DNA of 64,000 nt from Pandoraea oxalativorans (GTDB taxonomy: Bacteria; Pseudomonadota; Gammaproteobacteria; Burkholderiales; Burkholderiaceae), in contig NZ_CP011253.3 in the NCBI RefSeq assembly GCF_000972785.3, forward strand, positions 434,001 through 498,000, written 5' to 3'. Below, piece by piece: positions 32,417 through 40,638 of this stretch (positions are counted from its first letter, which is position 1; each line of letters opens with the position of its first letter). Position numbers and translations under genes: made by a program. The notes under the pieces are model-generated. The model was not told the origin of the DNA. It searched no databases and was given only the letters and a program-made list of their open reading frames with translations.

Positions 32417-33508
32417 TTAGATGTTCGCGTCGGCGTCGATGGCGTCATGGCGGTACTGCGAGGGCCAGCGGCGCGGCTTGACGTCCGACAATGCGCGGGC
32501 GATCTCGGCAATGTGCTCCGGCGTCGTGCCGCAGCAGCCGCCCGCCAGATTCACCAGACCCGCCTGCGCGAACTCCCGCAGCAGACCGGACGTGACGTCG
32601 GGCGTCTCGTCGAAGCCCGTGTCGCTCATCGGGTTGGGCAGACCGGCGTTCGGGTAGACCGATACGTACGTGTTGCACAGCTTGGCCAGCTCGGCGATGT
32701 ACGGGCGCATGAGCGTCGCGCCGAGCGCGCAATTCAGGCCGAACGTGAGCGGGCGGGCGTGACGCAGCGAATTCCAGAACGCCTCGACCGTCTGGCCGGA
32801 CAGAATGCGCCCGGAGGCGTCCGTCACGGTGCCGGAGATCATGATCGGCAGAATCTCGCCGGTGTCCTCGAACAGTTCGTCGATGGCGAAGAGGGCGGCC
32901 TTGGCGTTGAGCGTGTCGAAGATGGTTTCGACGAGGAACAGATCCACGCCGCCTTCCAACAGCGATTTCGCCTGTGCGTAGTACGCGTCTCGCAACTGGT
33001 CGAAGTCGACGTTGCGTGCGCCGGGGTCGTTCACGTCCGGGCTGATGCTCGCGGTCTTGGGCGTCGGGCCGATGGCCCCGGCGGCAAAGCGCGGCTTGTC
33101 CGGCGTGCTGAACGCCGCGCAGGCTTCGCGCGCGAGACGCGCCGACTCGCGGTTCATCTCGTCGGCCAGGTGCTCCATGTGGTAGTCGCTCTGCGCGATC
33201 GTCGTCGCCCCGAAGGTGTTCGTCTCGAGGATGTCGGCTCCGGCGGCCAGATACTTGCGGTGGATTTCGCTGATGACGTCGGGGCGCGTGAGCGAGAGCA
33301 ACTCGTTGTTGCCCTTCACGTCGTGGGCGAAGTCGGCAAAGCGCTCGCCACGGTACTGCGCCTCGTTCAGCTTGTACTGCTGGATCATCGTCCCCATCGC
33401 GCCGTCCAGAATCAGGATGCGCTTCTCAAGCAGTGCGGGCAGCGCCTGGGCGCGCGTGTATTGCAGTGCCGGTCGTGCGATCGAGGCGGGTGGGGTTGCG
33501 GTGGTCAT
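32417..33508 (-). CDS. metH: Methionine synthase, homocysteine-binding module (split MetH, first part)
   Basis: The 363-residue protein is the zinc-dependent homocysteine S-methyltransferase domain alone. The N-terminal [15 protein letters not shown] is the MetH signature, and the zinc ligands are Cys260 (FGLNCALG) and Cys325-Cys326 (GGCCGTTP). The ATG at 33508 is the only start consistent with the family N-terminus. It stops 18 bases before the second metH gene, so the two are translated from one message. Chain separation falls at the natural linker between the homocysteine and folate barrels of single-chain MetH. Confidence 0.95.
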   Translation of the reverse strand: MTTATPPASIARPALQYTRAQALPALLEKRILILDGAMGTMIQQYKLNEAQYRGERFADFAHDVKGNNELLSLTRPDVISEIHRKYLAAGADILETNTFGATTIAQSDYHMEHLADEMNRESARLAREACAAFSTPDKPRFAAGAIGPTPKTASISPDVNDPGARNVDFDQLRDAYYAQAKSLLEGGVDLFLVETIFDTLNAKAALFAIDELFEDTGEILPIMISGTVTDASGRILSGQTVEAFWNSLRHARPLTFGLNCALGATLMRPYIAELAKLCNTYVSVYPNAGLPNPMSDTGFDETPDVTSGLLREFAQAGLVNLAGGCCGTTPEHIAEIARALSDVKPRRWPSQYRHDAIDADANI

Positions 33509-33533
33509 GACGGACGTCGCCCTGGAGTGGCCG

Positions 33534-33559
33534 GAAAACCTATAATTGTAATGGTTTTC
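33534..33559. promoter_or_regulatory. Inverted repeat in the metH/rhodanese divergent promoter region
   Basis: GAAAACC and GGTTTTC form a 7-bp inverted repeat with a 12-base AT-rich centre (TATAATTGTAAT). The centre contains TATAAT on the plus strand and, on the minus strand, TACAAT, both -10-like. It is 26 bases upstream of the metH start and 94 bases upstream of the rhodanese gene. It looks like an operator across the divergent promoters; the regulator is unknown. Confidence 0.5.
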
Positions 33560-33652
33560 GTGCGTATCGCCTTGCGCCGCCGCCGGATGGGCGGGGCTGT
33601 CGGACGATTCGCCACTTTTCTGCCAATTTCTTGCCAGTGTTCGCCAAACAAC

Positions 33653-34045
33653 ATGGAATTCCTGCTCCCGAGCGCCGCACACAAGTTCCTGCAAGCCAAC
33701 GCCAACGCGCTGTTCGTCGATTGCCGCAGTGAAATCGAGCATCTGTTCGTGGGGCACCCGGTCGGGGCGATCCACGTCGCCTGGAACGACGGCCCGGACT
33801 GGGAAGTCAATCCGCACTTCGTGCAGAGCGTACGCAAGCTCGCAGGCGCGGGCGGTGAGCGCCCCGTGCTGCTGATCTGCCGCAGCGGCAACCGCAGTGC
33901 GGCGGCCGGCGAGGCGCTGGAGGCGGCCGGTTTCCTGAACGTCTACGGGGTGTTACACGGCTTCGAGGGCGATCTGGACGCCTCGCATCACCGAAACGCC
34001 GTGAACGGCTGGCGCTTCGACGGTCTGCCGTGGCAGCAGTGTTAA
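33653..34045 (+). CDS. Single-domain rhodanese-like sulfurtransferase
   Basis: This is a 130-residue rhodanese domain. The active-site loop is [16 protein letters not shown] with catalytic Cys76, and the N-terminal half has the conserved [10 protein letters not shown]. No signal peptide is visible, so it is cytoplasmic. Such proteins transfer sulfane sulfur from thiosulfate or persulfides to acceptors such as glutathione or cyanide. It is divergent from metH, a sulfur amino acid gene, and closes with a strong terminator. A very long frame that runs through it from the left is an antisense shadow of metH. Confidence 0.9.
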   Translation: MEFLLPSAAHKFLQANANALFVDCRSEIEHLFVGHPVGAIHVAWNDGPDWEVNPHFVQSVRKLAGAGGERPVLLICRSGNRSAAAGEALEAAGFLNVYGVLHGFEGDLDASHHRNAVNGWRFDGLPWQQC

Positions 34046-34074
34046 AAAAACCCTCGCCTTGGCGAGGGTTTTTT
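34044..34074. terminator. Bidirectional intrinsic terminator
   Basis: CCCTCGCC and GGCGAGGG form a perfect 8-bp stem (loop TT) flanked by A7 and T6, so the structure extends and functions in both directions. It separates the rhodanese gene (plus) from the DUF3567 gene (minus). Confidence 0.93.
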
Positions 34075-34100
34075 GCGGGACTACCGAATGGATGTCGGTA

Positions 34101-34358
34101 TCAGTGGAGCACAACCGGGTTCGTCATGAAGGTGTCGAACTGTCCGAGGAATTCGTCGACTTCGTCCTCGGAGGGTTCGCTGGCGATCAACTTCTGCACT
34201 TCTTCACGGAATTGCCGGGCAAGCGAGCCGTCGAGGAAAATCTCGCGGCCGGCGGATTTGTCCACGATTTCATAGCCGCCAGCGGACAGCGAGTGATTGC
34301 CGTTATCCGCGGCAAACTCAACGACACAGTAGTTCGGGCTGTTGTAAATCATGAGCAT
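34101..34358 (-). CDS. DUF3567-family small protein
   Basis: The 85-residue protein starts MLMIYNSPNYCVVEF after AGGAGAG and ends EVDEFLGQFDTFMTNPVVLH; both ends match the DUF3567 family of Burkholderiales. GGYEIVDKSAGREIFLDG lies in the middle. It is acidic overall, with no signal peptide or membrane segment. The function is unknown. It stands alone between a strong terminator and the next gene. Confidence 0.85.
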   Translation of the reverse strand: MLMIYNSPNYCVVEFAADNGNHSLSAGGYEIVDKSAGREIFLDGSLARQFREEVQKLIASEPSEDEVDEFLGQFDTFMTNPVVLH

Positions 34359-34554
34359 GGCAACTCTCCTGGTGTTCCTGCATGGTCCTGAGTAACCCAC
34401 ATAGGGGCGACGCGGCGCGATTTCAAGAGGCAACGCCCCATGATTCGCTTATCGGCACACCGGCTGACGAATTCAATGGTTTTGGCCCTCCTTTTGTAAA
34501 GGTCACGCTACAAGTCCTGCAAACACCCCCTGCAAGTCGTTCTTTTTGCAGGGT

Positions 34555-35349
34555 TCAGACGTTAGAGGCGGCCCCGAGCAAAAATGTTGCAAGGGCATTC
34601 GTTACGAACTGTTTCTGCTCGACGATCGACAGATGCGCGGCGTCGGGCACGATCTCCAGCCGCGCGCCCGCAATGCCGTCGGCGATCCGGCGCGCCACGG
34701 CGGGCGGGGTCGACGGGTCGTTTTCCCCGACCAGCACCAGCGTCGGCACGTCGATCTCGGACAGGCGTGTTCGCACGTCGAACGCCGCGAGCGCCTCGCA
34801 GGACGCCGCGAACCCTTCCGGGGCGGCCTGCGCGACGAGGGCACGAATGCGCTCGGCCTGCGCGAGGTGATGCTTGCGAAAGTGCGCGCCCAGCCAGCGT
34901 TCCAGCGTCCCTGCCGCAAGCGCCTTCATGCCATGCGCCCGAGCCGTCGCAGCCCGCTCCAGAAACGTCCTGGCATCGGCCTCGTCGTAACCGGCCGTGG
35001 TATCGATCAGCGTCAGGCTGGCGATGCGTTCGGGGGCGTCCAGCGCCACTTGCTGCGCCACCGCACCCCCCATCGAGATGCCGACGAAATGCGTCGAGGG
35101 GATCTCTAGCGAACTGAGCAGGGCGGTCGCGTCGGCAGCCAGTTGTTCGATGGAGTAAGGGCCGTGGGTGATATCGCTGCGGCCGTGGCCACGGCTGTCG
35201 TATCGGAGTACCCGGAAATGGGCCGTCAGTTCGGGGACGAGGTCGTCCCATACGGTGAGATCCGCACCCAAAGGGTGCGCCAGCGTAAGCCACGGACCGT
35301 GGCCGTCGACCGCGTAATGAATCGATGCTCCGTTGGCACTGACTTTCAT
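34555..35349 (-). CDS. Alpha/beta hydrolase, 3-oxoadipate enol-lactonase-like
   Basis: The 264-residue protein has the alpha/beta-hydrolase catalytic set: nucleophile Ser92 in FVGISMGGAVAQ, an acid in LVGENDPSTPP, and a His in PDAAHLSIVEQ. YDSRGHGRSD precedes them. The overall match is to PcaD-type 3-oxoadipate enol-lactonases of the beta-ketoadipate pathway. No other pca genes are nearby, so the true substrate is uncertain. A weak hairpin (CCCTGCAA/TTGCAGGG, 34528-34553) follows the stop. Confidence 0.82.
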   Translation of the reverse strand: MKVSANGASIHYAVDGHGPWLTLAHPLGADLTVWDDLVPELTAHFRVLRYDSRGHGRSDITHGPYSIEQLAADATALLSSLEIPSTHFVGISMGGAVAQQVALDAPERIASLTLIDTTAGYDEADARTFLERAATARAHGMKALAAGTLERWLGAHFRKHHLAQAERIRALVAQAAPEGFAASCEALAAFDVRTRLSEIDVPTLVLVGENDPSTPPAVARRIADGIAGARLEIVPDAAHLSIVEQKQFVTNALATFLLGAASNV

Positions 35350-35638
35350 GGGCGGCCCCCTGGGTTCGTCGATGCGTTGCGCGGTGATGTCGACGGGCGT
35401 CGATGCACTGGGATGTTTCTGATTATGTCAGGAACATCGGGATCTTGCAGACCGTTTCGTCGTAGTTGGGCAACACTTCGCCGCCCACCCGCATGCCGCC
35501 TGAATCCCTCAAAGTTCTAAGGACTCTTGCGTCGATTTTCGAGACGGGAAACCCATGTCTCGTGAGGGGTCTAGTACGACGCAGTACAGTGCATCGACCG
35601 CGTTCGCGGTGTGTCGTCGGTTCGGCCCGCGTGCTTCC
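35350..35638. other. Non-coding gap upstream of the enol-lactonase-like gene
   Basis: No supported gene lies here. It carries the upstream region of the hydrolase and the 3' flank of the DUF3108 gene. No terminator or repeat is noticed. Confidence 0.4.
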
Positions 35639-36805
35639 TCACGGAGCCGATTTCTCCGTGAAGATCAGCTCGAACTCGTTGCCGGACGGCTCCGTCTGTT
35701 TCACGCGCACCGGCAGCCAGTCGAGCGATGGCGCGAGCCAGATATCCACGCGTCGCTCGTCGCCCGCCTTGCGCGGCAGACGCGTGAAATGGCGCGTCTC
35801 GACGTAACCGTTGCGCGTGGCCATCGTTTCGCTGCCGACGTACTGCACCGGCCACACCTCGCTGCTATCGGTGTCGACCACAGTGAATTCGTGCGTCACG
35901 CCGACCTGGGTATAGCGCTCGGGATTGCCTCGCGCGTAGCTCGCCAGTTGCATCATCACGCTGAACCGGTCCTGTGCGCCGGGCGCAAGCGGCCCCGACT
36001 GGCCGGAGCGGGAGAAGTGGAGTGTGGGTGTGGCGTCACGATGGAAATCGGTGACGTATTCCGCGCGCCGCCCGCGTTTTTCCACATAACGGGACGGCGC
36101 GATGCCGTTCGCATCGTAGCCGCCTTCGCTGTTGAACTCGAACGTGCCGAAGAAGATGATCGGCACGGCCACGCGCAGCGTGTAATGCCCATTCTCGTTG
36201 ACCCAGTGGAGCTGTCCTGTCTGGTTGCGCACGCCGTTCATGAGCGCGTCGTAAGTCAGCGTGACGGAGGGCGGCGGATCGAACTTGTCGCCGTTTGCGG
36301 CGGCGGCCGTCAGCGGCAAGGCGGGTGCGGCCGCGGCCTCCGACGCCTTCGCGCCGGGTGTATCGCCTTCGCCCGCCACCGTTTCCGACGCGGCCACCGG
36401 GCCCGGCGTATCCGTCGCAACCGGGGCGGCGAGCGTATCCGGGGGCGCGGGGGCGGGCGGACGCGGTTGGGCGACCGGCTTGGGTTTGGGAGGCGGAGGT
36501 GCGGGTGGCTCGGGCGGTGCGACCGGCTTGAGCGGGATCAGCGTGATCGGAATGCTGGGGATCGGCGTGTCGTCGAGCTTTGTGCGATGGACGGCGACCC
36601 AAAACGCGATGAACACGTGTGCGCCGAACACCGCCGCCAGCACCGCGACCCACAACGCCCAGCGTCTGCCCTGTCTCCGGGTGCCTGACGGTCCGTCCGG
36701 CGTTTGCCCAAAGGCGTCAGTCACGCCCGAGGCCTCCGATGCATCGGGGGCTGCAGGCATGTCGGATGTCGCTTGGCGAGGAGTACCGGGATGGCGCAAA
36801 GACAC
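35639..36805 (-). CDS. DUF3108-domain protein with TonB-like N-terminus
   Basis: The 388-residue protein has a cytoplasmic N-terminus, one transmembrane helix at about 48-70 (RRWALWVAVLAAVFGAHVFI), and a Pro-rich periplasmic stretch (PEPPAPPPPKPKP) resembling TonB linkers. A C-terminal DUF3108 domain follows from about residue 190 to the end (LTYDALMNGV, WLPVRVKQTEPSGNEFELIF). DUF3108 proteins are periplasmic or outer-membrane associated and of unknown function. An alternative start is an ATG at 36760. No neighbour clarifies its role. Confidence 0.82.
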   Translation of the reverse strand: MSLRHPGTPRQATSDMPAAPDASEASGVTDAFGQTPDGPSGTRRQGRRWALWVAVLAAVFGAHVFIAFWVAVHRTKLDDTPIPSIPITLIPLKPVAPPEPPAPPPPKPKPVAQPRPPAPAPPDTLAAPVATDTPGPVAASETVAGEGDTPGAKASEAAAAPALPLTAAAANGDKFDPPPSVTLTYDALMNGVRNQTGQLHWVNENGHYTLRVAVPIIFFGTFEFNSEGGYDANGIAPSRYVEKRGRRAEYVTDFHRDATPTLHFSRSGQSGPLAPGAQDRFSVMMQLASYARGNPERYTQVGVTHEFTVVDTDSSEVWPVQYVGSETMATRNGYVETRHFTRLPRKAGDERRVDIWLAPSLDWLPVRVKQTEPSGNEFELIFTEKSAP

Positions 36806-36992
36806 GAGATGGAATCGATCGGAACGTCGGAGGCTCAGGATCTCATATTGCGATGACCCCGGTTCGACAGCACCTGCTGCGTGCCGTTCATCGTCGGCAG
36901 ACCGGGCATTCCGGGCTTTCGGTCTTCAGCTGACGTCCCGAAAATACCGCGCAACGCCGTCACCCCGGGCAGACGGCGTTCCTTCGCGATAT

Positions 36993-37877
36993 TCAGCGTT
37001 TCGCCCCGGGCGCCTGCGCGTGTCCTAGGTCGGCGGAGAGATTCTGAGCGAGCGTGCGCAAGGCCGTGTCGATGGGGCCGCCCCAGCGCGCGTCGAAACG
37101 ACTCTCGGGGCCGAGCGCCATGAGACCCATCACGAGTTGTCCGGTCGCGTCGAACACTGGCATGCAGAACGCGTTGACGGACGGCAGGACCGTGCCTTCG
37201 ACGCGTGCTGCCCGATGCGCGCGCACATCGTCGAGCACCGCTTCGTACTCCGCGCGCGTCGCGGGCAGATGATGGCGCGACGCGTGTTGCAAAGCGGCGA
37301 GTGCGGCGTCGATGAGCGGGGCGGTCTGACGCTCGGGGAGATAAGCGGCGAAGAGCCGACCGGCGGCCGATTCGAGCATGGGCATCACGTCGCCCAGCCG
37401 CAGCGGCACACGCATCGGGAACGTCGATTCGAGCCAGTGCACCACCGTCGGCCCCTGATTGCCCCAGACGGCCAGCCCCACGGTCTGATCGATCGCGTCG
37501 CGCAGTTCCGACATGGCGAAGCGTGCGGCCTTGAAGGCGTCGATGCGCGCGACGTGCGCGAGTCCCATGCGAAGCGTGAAGGGACCGAGGTCGTAACGTC
37601 CGCTGACCGGGTCCTGGACGATGAGTCCGAGCCGCTGAAAGCTCACGAGGTAGCGGTGCGCTTTGGCGGGGTTCATGCCAGCCGCGTGCGCGAGGTCGCG
37701 CAGCATCATGGCGTTCGACGCTTCGGTGAGGACTTCGATCAGACGGAAGCCCACTTCGATGGACTGAATGCCCGAGCGGGTCTTCTCCTCGTCGGGGGCT
37801 GCGCTGCCGTCCTTCTCGCGCTCGATCTCGGTCTCGCTCTCGCTCTCGCTCTCGTTGTGATGTTCAGGCGCTGTCAT
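36993..37877 (-). CDS. IclR-family transcriptional regulator
   Basis: The 294-residue protein has an acidic N-terminal tail, a winged helix-turn-helix at about 37-100 (GFRLIEVLTEASNAMMLRDL, AHAAGMNPAKAHRYLVSFQ), and an IclR effector domain (GLAVWGNQGPTVVHW, NAFCMPVFDATGQLVMGLMA). It is divergent from the fumarylacetoacetase-family gene and is its likely regulator. The tail is encoded by a hexanucleotide repeat, giving ESESESETE. The ligand is unknown, probably an aromatic-acid catabolite. Confidence 0.88.
   Translation of the reverse strand: MTAPEHHNESESESETEIEREKDGSAAPDEEKTRSGIQSIEVGFRLIEVLTEASNAMMLRDLAHAAGMNPAKAHRYLVSFQRLGLIVQDPVSGRYDLGPFTLRMGLAHVARIDAFKAARFAMSELRDAIDQTVGLAVWGNQGPTVVHWLESTFPMRVPLRLGDVMPMLESAAGRLFAAYLPERQTAPLIDAALAALQHASRHHLPATRAEYEAVLDDVRAHRAARVEGTVLPSVNAFCMPVFDATGQLVMGLMALGPESRFDARWGGPIDTALRTLAQNLSADLGHAQAPGAKR
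37832..37855. repeat. Hexanucleotide microsatellite (TCTCGC)4 in the IclR gene
   Basis: TCTCGC repeats three times followed by TCTCGT. In the IclR reading direction it codes for Glu-Ser pairs close to the N-terminus. Gain or loss of units keeps the frame. Confidence 0.85.
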
Positions 37878-38064
37878 GTGTCTCTTGAATAATTGTCATG
37901 GCCGCTTGCCGGGGTGCGGCTCGACCCGTGCCCGGTCGATGCCCTCGGGTAGAATCGTCGGCGTCAAGCGCCATTCTATCGGGCCAAAATCGTCGGGCCT
38001 CAAAATGGAATCCGCTTTATCCGAATCCGCTAAAACTGCCGTAACTGCCTGCAGACGCCACCAC

Positions 38065-39051
38065 ATGAAACTCGCTACCCGTAAGGACGGCACGCGCGAC
38101 GGTCAACTGATCGTCGTCTCGCGCGACCTGTCGACCGCCTGCATCGCCGACGCCATCGCCCCCACGCTGCAACGCGTGCTCGACGACTGGACGTTCTACG
38201 CCCCGCAACTGCACTCGCTCTACACCGAACTCAACCACGGCCGCGCGCGCAACACCTTCGCGTTCGACCCGGCCGAATGCATGGCGCCATTGCCGCGCGC
38301 GTATCAATGGGCCGACGGCTCGGCGTATGTGAACCACGTCGAGTTGGTGCGAAAGGCTCGCGGCGCGGAAATGCCGCCCGAATTCTGGACCGATCCGCTG
38401 ATGTATCAGGGCGGCAGCGACGACTTCATCGGGCCGACGGACGACATCGTCTGCGCCTCGGAAGACTTCGGCATCGACTTCGAAGCCGAGGTTGCCGTGG
38501 TGACGTCGGACGTGCCGATGGGGGCGAGCCCGGCGCGTGCGCTCGAAGGCGTGCGTCTGCTCATGCTGGTCAACGATGTGAGCCTGCGCAACGTGATCCC
38601 GGCCGAACTGGCCAAGGGCTTCGGCTTCTTCCAGAGCAAACCGGCGAGCGCATTCTCGCCGGTTGCCATCACGCCGGACGAGTTGGGCGACGCCTGGCGC
38701 GACGGTCGTGTGCATCGTCCGCTGACGGTGAAATGGAACGACAAGAAGTTCGGCGCACCGGAGTGCGGCGAAGACATGGTGTTCGACTTCGGTCAGTTGG
38801 TTGCGCACGTGTGCAAGACGCGTAACGCGCGCGCCGGGACCATCGTTGGTTCCGGCACCATCTCGAACAAGGATCGCAGCCGTGGCAGCGCGTGCATCGC
38901 CGAGAAGCGCATGCTGGAGACCATCGAGAAGGGCGCGCCCGAGACCGCGTTCATGCGTTACGGCGACCGCGTGCGCATCGAGATGTTCGACGCGCAGGGC
39001 AAGACGATCTTCGGGGCGATCGATCAGTCGGTGGCGCCGCTGGACGAGTGA
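38065..39051 (+). CDS. Fumarylacetoacetate hydrolase family protein
   Basis: From MKLATRKDGTRDGQL the protein has 328 residues. The FAH C-terminal metal site is visible in FGIDFEAEVAVVTSDVPMG (acidic ligands) and LLMLVNDVSLRN, with GSGTISNKD near the end. The N-terminal 90 residues match the FAA hydrolase N-domain seen in this subfamily. It cleaves a C-C bond in an acylpyruvate-type intermediate, probably of aromatic degradation. No strong ribosome site precedes the chosen ATG; an in-frame ATG 20 codons upstream is less conserved. It is paired with the divergent IclR regulator. Confidence 0.87.
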   Translation: MKLATRKDGTRDGQLIVVSRDLSTACIADAIAPTLQRVLDDWTFYAPQLHSLYTELNHGRARNTFAFDPAECMAPLPRAYQWADGSAYVNHVELVRKARGAEMPPEFWTDPLMYQGGSDDFIGPTDDIVCASEDFGIDFEAEVAVVTSDVPMGASPARALEGVRLLMLVNDVSLRNVIPAELAKGFGFFQSKPASAFSPVAITPDELGDAWRDGRVHRPLTVKWNDKKFGAPECGEDMVFDFGQLVAHVCKTRNARAGTIVGSGTISNKDRSRGSACIAEKRMLETIEKGAPETAFMRYGDRVRIEMFDAQGKTIFGAIDQSVAPLDE

Positions 39052-39345
39052 TCGTAGTCCGAACGGTACAGCCAACGGGTACGGCTGACCGCGCGGACGG
39101 GAAAAGTGAAGAGGGCTGCAAGCCATACCCGGCGTGCCTTCACGGGGTGTCGGACGATACGTCCATAGGGTGAACCCGGATATGGCGGGGAATTCTGCCT
39201 CCGCTATTCTTTGTCTCCTTGAGTCGGTGCGCGCGCCTGGCAGGTTCGCGCACCGGCCGTTACTTTCGCCGGCGCGGCGCGAGGTGTCCGTCCCGGGGCA
39301 TCCGTGTTCTAAAAAATCAAGCGCGGGCCAGACCAGGAGAATTCC
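39052..39345. other. Non-coding gap upstream of the binding-protein gene
   Basis: It should hold the promoter of the ABC binding protein. It ends with AGGAGAATTCC before the ATG. No terminator for the preceding gene or other structure is clear. Confidence 0.4.
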
Positions 39346-40497
39346 ATGCGAAACCCCGTGCGCACTGCCCTGCTGGGTGCGATGTTGCTGGCGTTGGCCG
39401 GCGGCGCTGCCGCTCAGGTCAAGATTGGTGTGAACATCTCGCTCACCGGCCCGGCGGCCTCGCTCGGCCTGCCTGCGCGCGACACCGTCACCATGCTGCC
39501 GAAGGAAATCGGCGGACAGAAGGTCGACTGGATCGTGCTGGACGACGCGTCGGACACCACGACGGCCGTTCAGAACACCAAGAAGCTCATCTCGGAGAGT
39601 CACGTCGACGCCATCATCGGCTCGTCGATCACGCCGAACACGCTGGCGATGCTCGATGTGATTGCTGCTGGCACCACCCCGACGATCTCGCTCGCCTCGT
39701 CCGCCCGCATCATCGAGCCGGTCGACGCCAAGCGTTACTGGATGTTCAAGACCCCGCAGACCGACGCGCAGATGGCCTCCGCTATCGTGGCCCACGCTTC
39801 GCGTCATGGGGTGAAGAAGATGGCCTTCATCGGTCAGGGTGACGCGCTCGGCGAGGCGTTCTATGAAGAAGTCGCCAAGTTCGCCAAGGTGAATCACATC
39901 GAGATGGTCGCGAGCGAGCGCTTCGCACGCACCGACCCGAGCGTGACCGGCCAGATCCTGAAGATCATGGCGACCAACCCCGACGCCGTCGTCGTGGGTG
40001 CCGCCGGTACCCCGGCAGCGCTGCCGCCGAAGGCGCTCGCCGAGCGCGGCTACAAGGGCCTCGTGTATCACAACCACGGCGTGGGCAATAACGACTTCCT
40101 GCGCGTGTGCGGCAAGGACTGCAACAACACGTACCTGCCGGCCAGTCCGGTGCTCGTGGCGGCGCAACTGCCGAACGATCATCCGGCCAAGGCGGTCGCG
40201 CTCGACTACATCAAGAAGTTCGACGCCAAGTACGGCGCGGGCAAGGTGGCGGCCTTCGGCTCGTATGCCTGGGACGCTGGCATTCTGCTTGAGCGCGCGA
40301 TCCCGATCGCACTGAAGACCGCCAAGCCGGGAACGCCGGAATTCCGCAAGGCGCTGCGCGACGCGCTGGAAACGACCAAGGACGTCCACGTCTCGAACGG
40401 CATCACCAACATGAGCCCGACCGATCACCTCGGCCTCGACCAGCGCGCCCGCGTGATGGTCAAGATCGACAACGGCAAATGGGTGATCGCCCCGTAA
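39346..40497 (+). CDS. Periplasmic branched-chain-amino-acid-type ABC substrate-binding protein
   Basis: The 383-residue protein has a signal peptide MRNPVRTALLGAMLLALAGG cleaved after AAA (about residue 23). The mature part is a type-I periplasmic binding fold (VKIGVNISLTGPAASLG, DAIIGSSITPNTLAM, AVVVGAAGTPAALPPKALAE). Relatives bind leucine/isoleucine/valine or aromatic and short amides. No permease or ATPase genes follow: the next thing is a terminator and an ISL3 element. It is thus an orphan binding protein here, possibly serving a transporter encoded elsewhere. Confidence 0.88.
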   Translation: MRNPVRTALLGAMLLALAGGAAAQVKIGVNISLTGPAASLGLPARDTVTMLPKEIGGQKVDWIVLDDASDTTTAVQNTKKLISESHVDAIIGSSITPNTLAMLDVIAAGTTPTISLASSARIIEPVDAKRYWMFKTPQTDAQMASAIVAHASRHGVKKMAFIGQGDALGEAFYEEVAKFAKVNHIEMVASERFARTDPSVTGQILKIMATNPDAVVVGAAGTPAALPPKALAERGYKGLVYHNHGVGNNDFLRVCGKDCNNTYLPASPVLVAAQLPNDHPAKAVALDYIKKFDAKYGAGKVAAFGSYAWDAGILLERAIPIALKTAKPGTPEFRKALRDALETTKDVHVSNGITNMSPTDHLGLDQRARVMVKIDNGKWVIAP

Positions 40498-40611
40498 TTG
40501 CCGAAACTTCCGAATGCGGGACGTCGTGTCCATCACGTCCGCCCTGCATCGACCCCGCATTTGACCCGTTGACCGTCGGCGGCGCTGGCATGTCCGGTGC
40601 CGCTGTTTCCC

Positions 40612-40638
40612 ATCCCCGCCTGTGCGGGGATATTTTTT
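40612..40638 (+). terminator. Intrinsic terminator of the binding-protein gene, invaded by an IS
   Basis: ATCCCCGC and GCGGGGAT form an 8-bp stem with a 4-base loop, followed by ATTTTTT. The T-tract is the left copy of the ISL3 target duplication (40631-40638), so the element landed exactly in the terminator tail. The hairpin itself is intact. Confidence 0.85.
40631..40638. repeat. Left target-site duplication of ISL3 copy 1 (TATTTTTT)
   Basis: These eight bases are repeated at 41946-41953 on the other side of the element. Confidence 0.9.

Noticed and set aside
34528..34553. Hairpin after the enol-lactonase-like gene as an intrinsic terminator
   Set aside because: The 8-bp stem is interrupted by a 10-base loop and is not followed by a T-run in the direction of transcription.
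38017..40560. Long minus-strand frame opposite the FAH-family and binding-protein genes
   Set aside because: The plus-strand genes have signal peptide, domains and ribosome sites; this frame has none.
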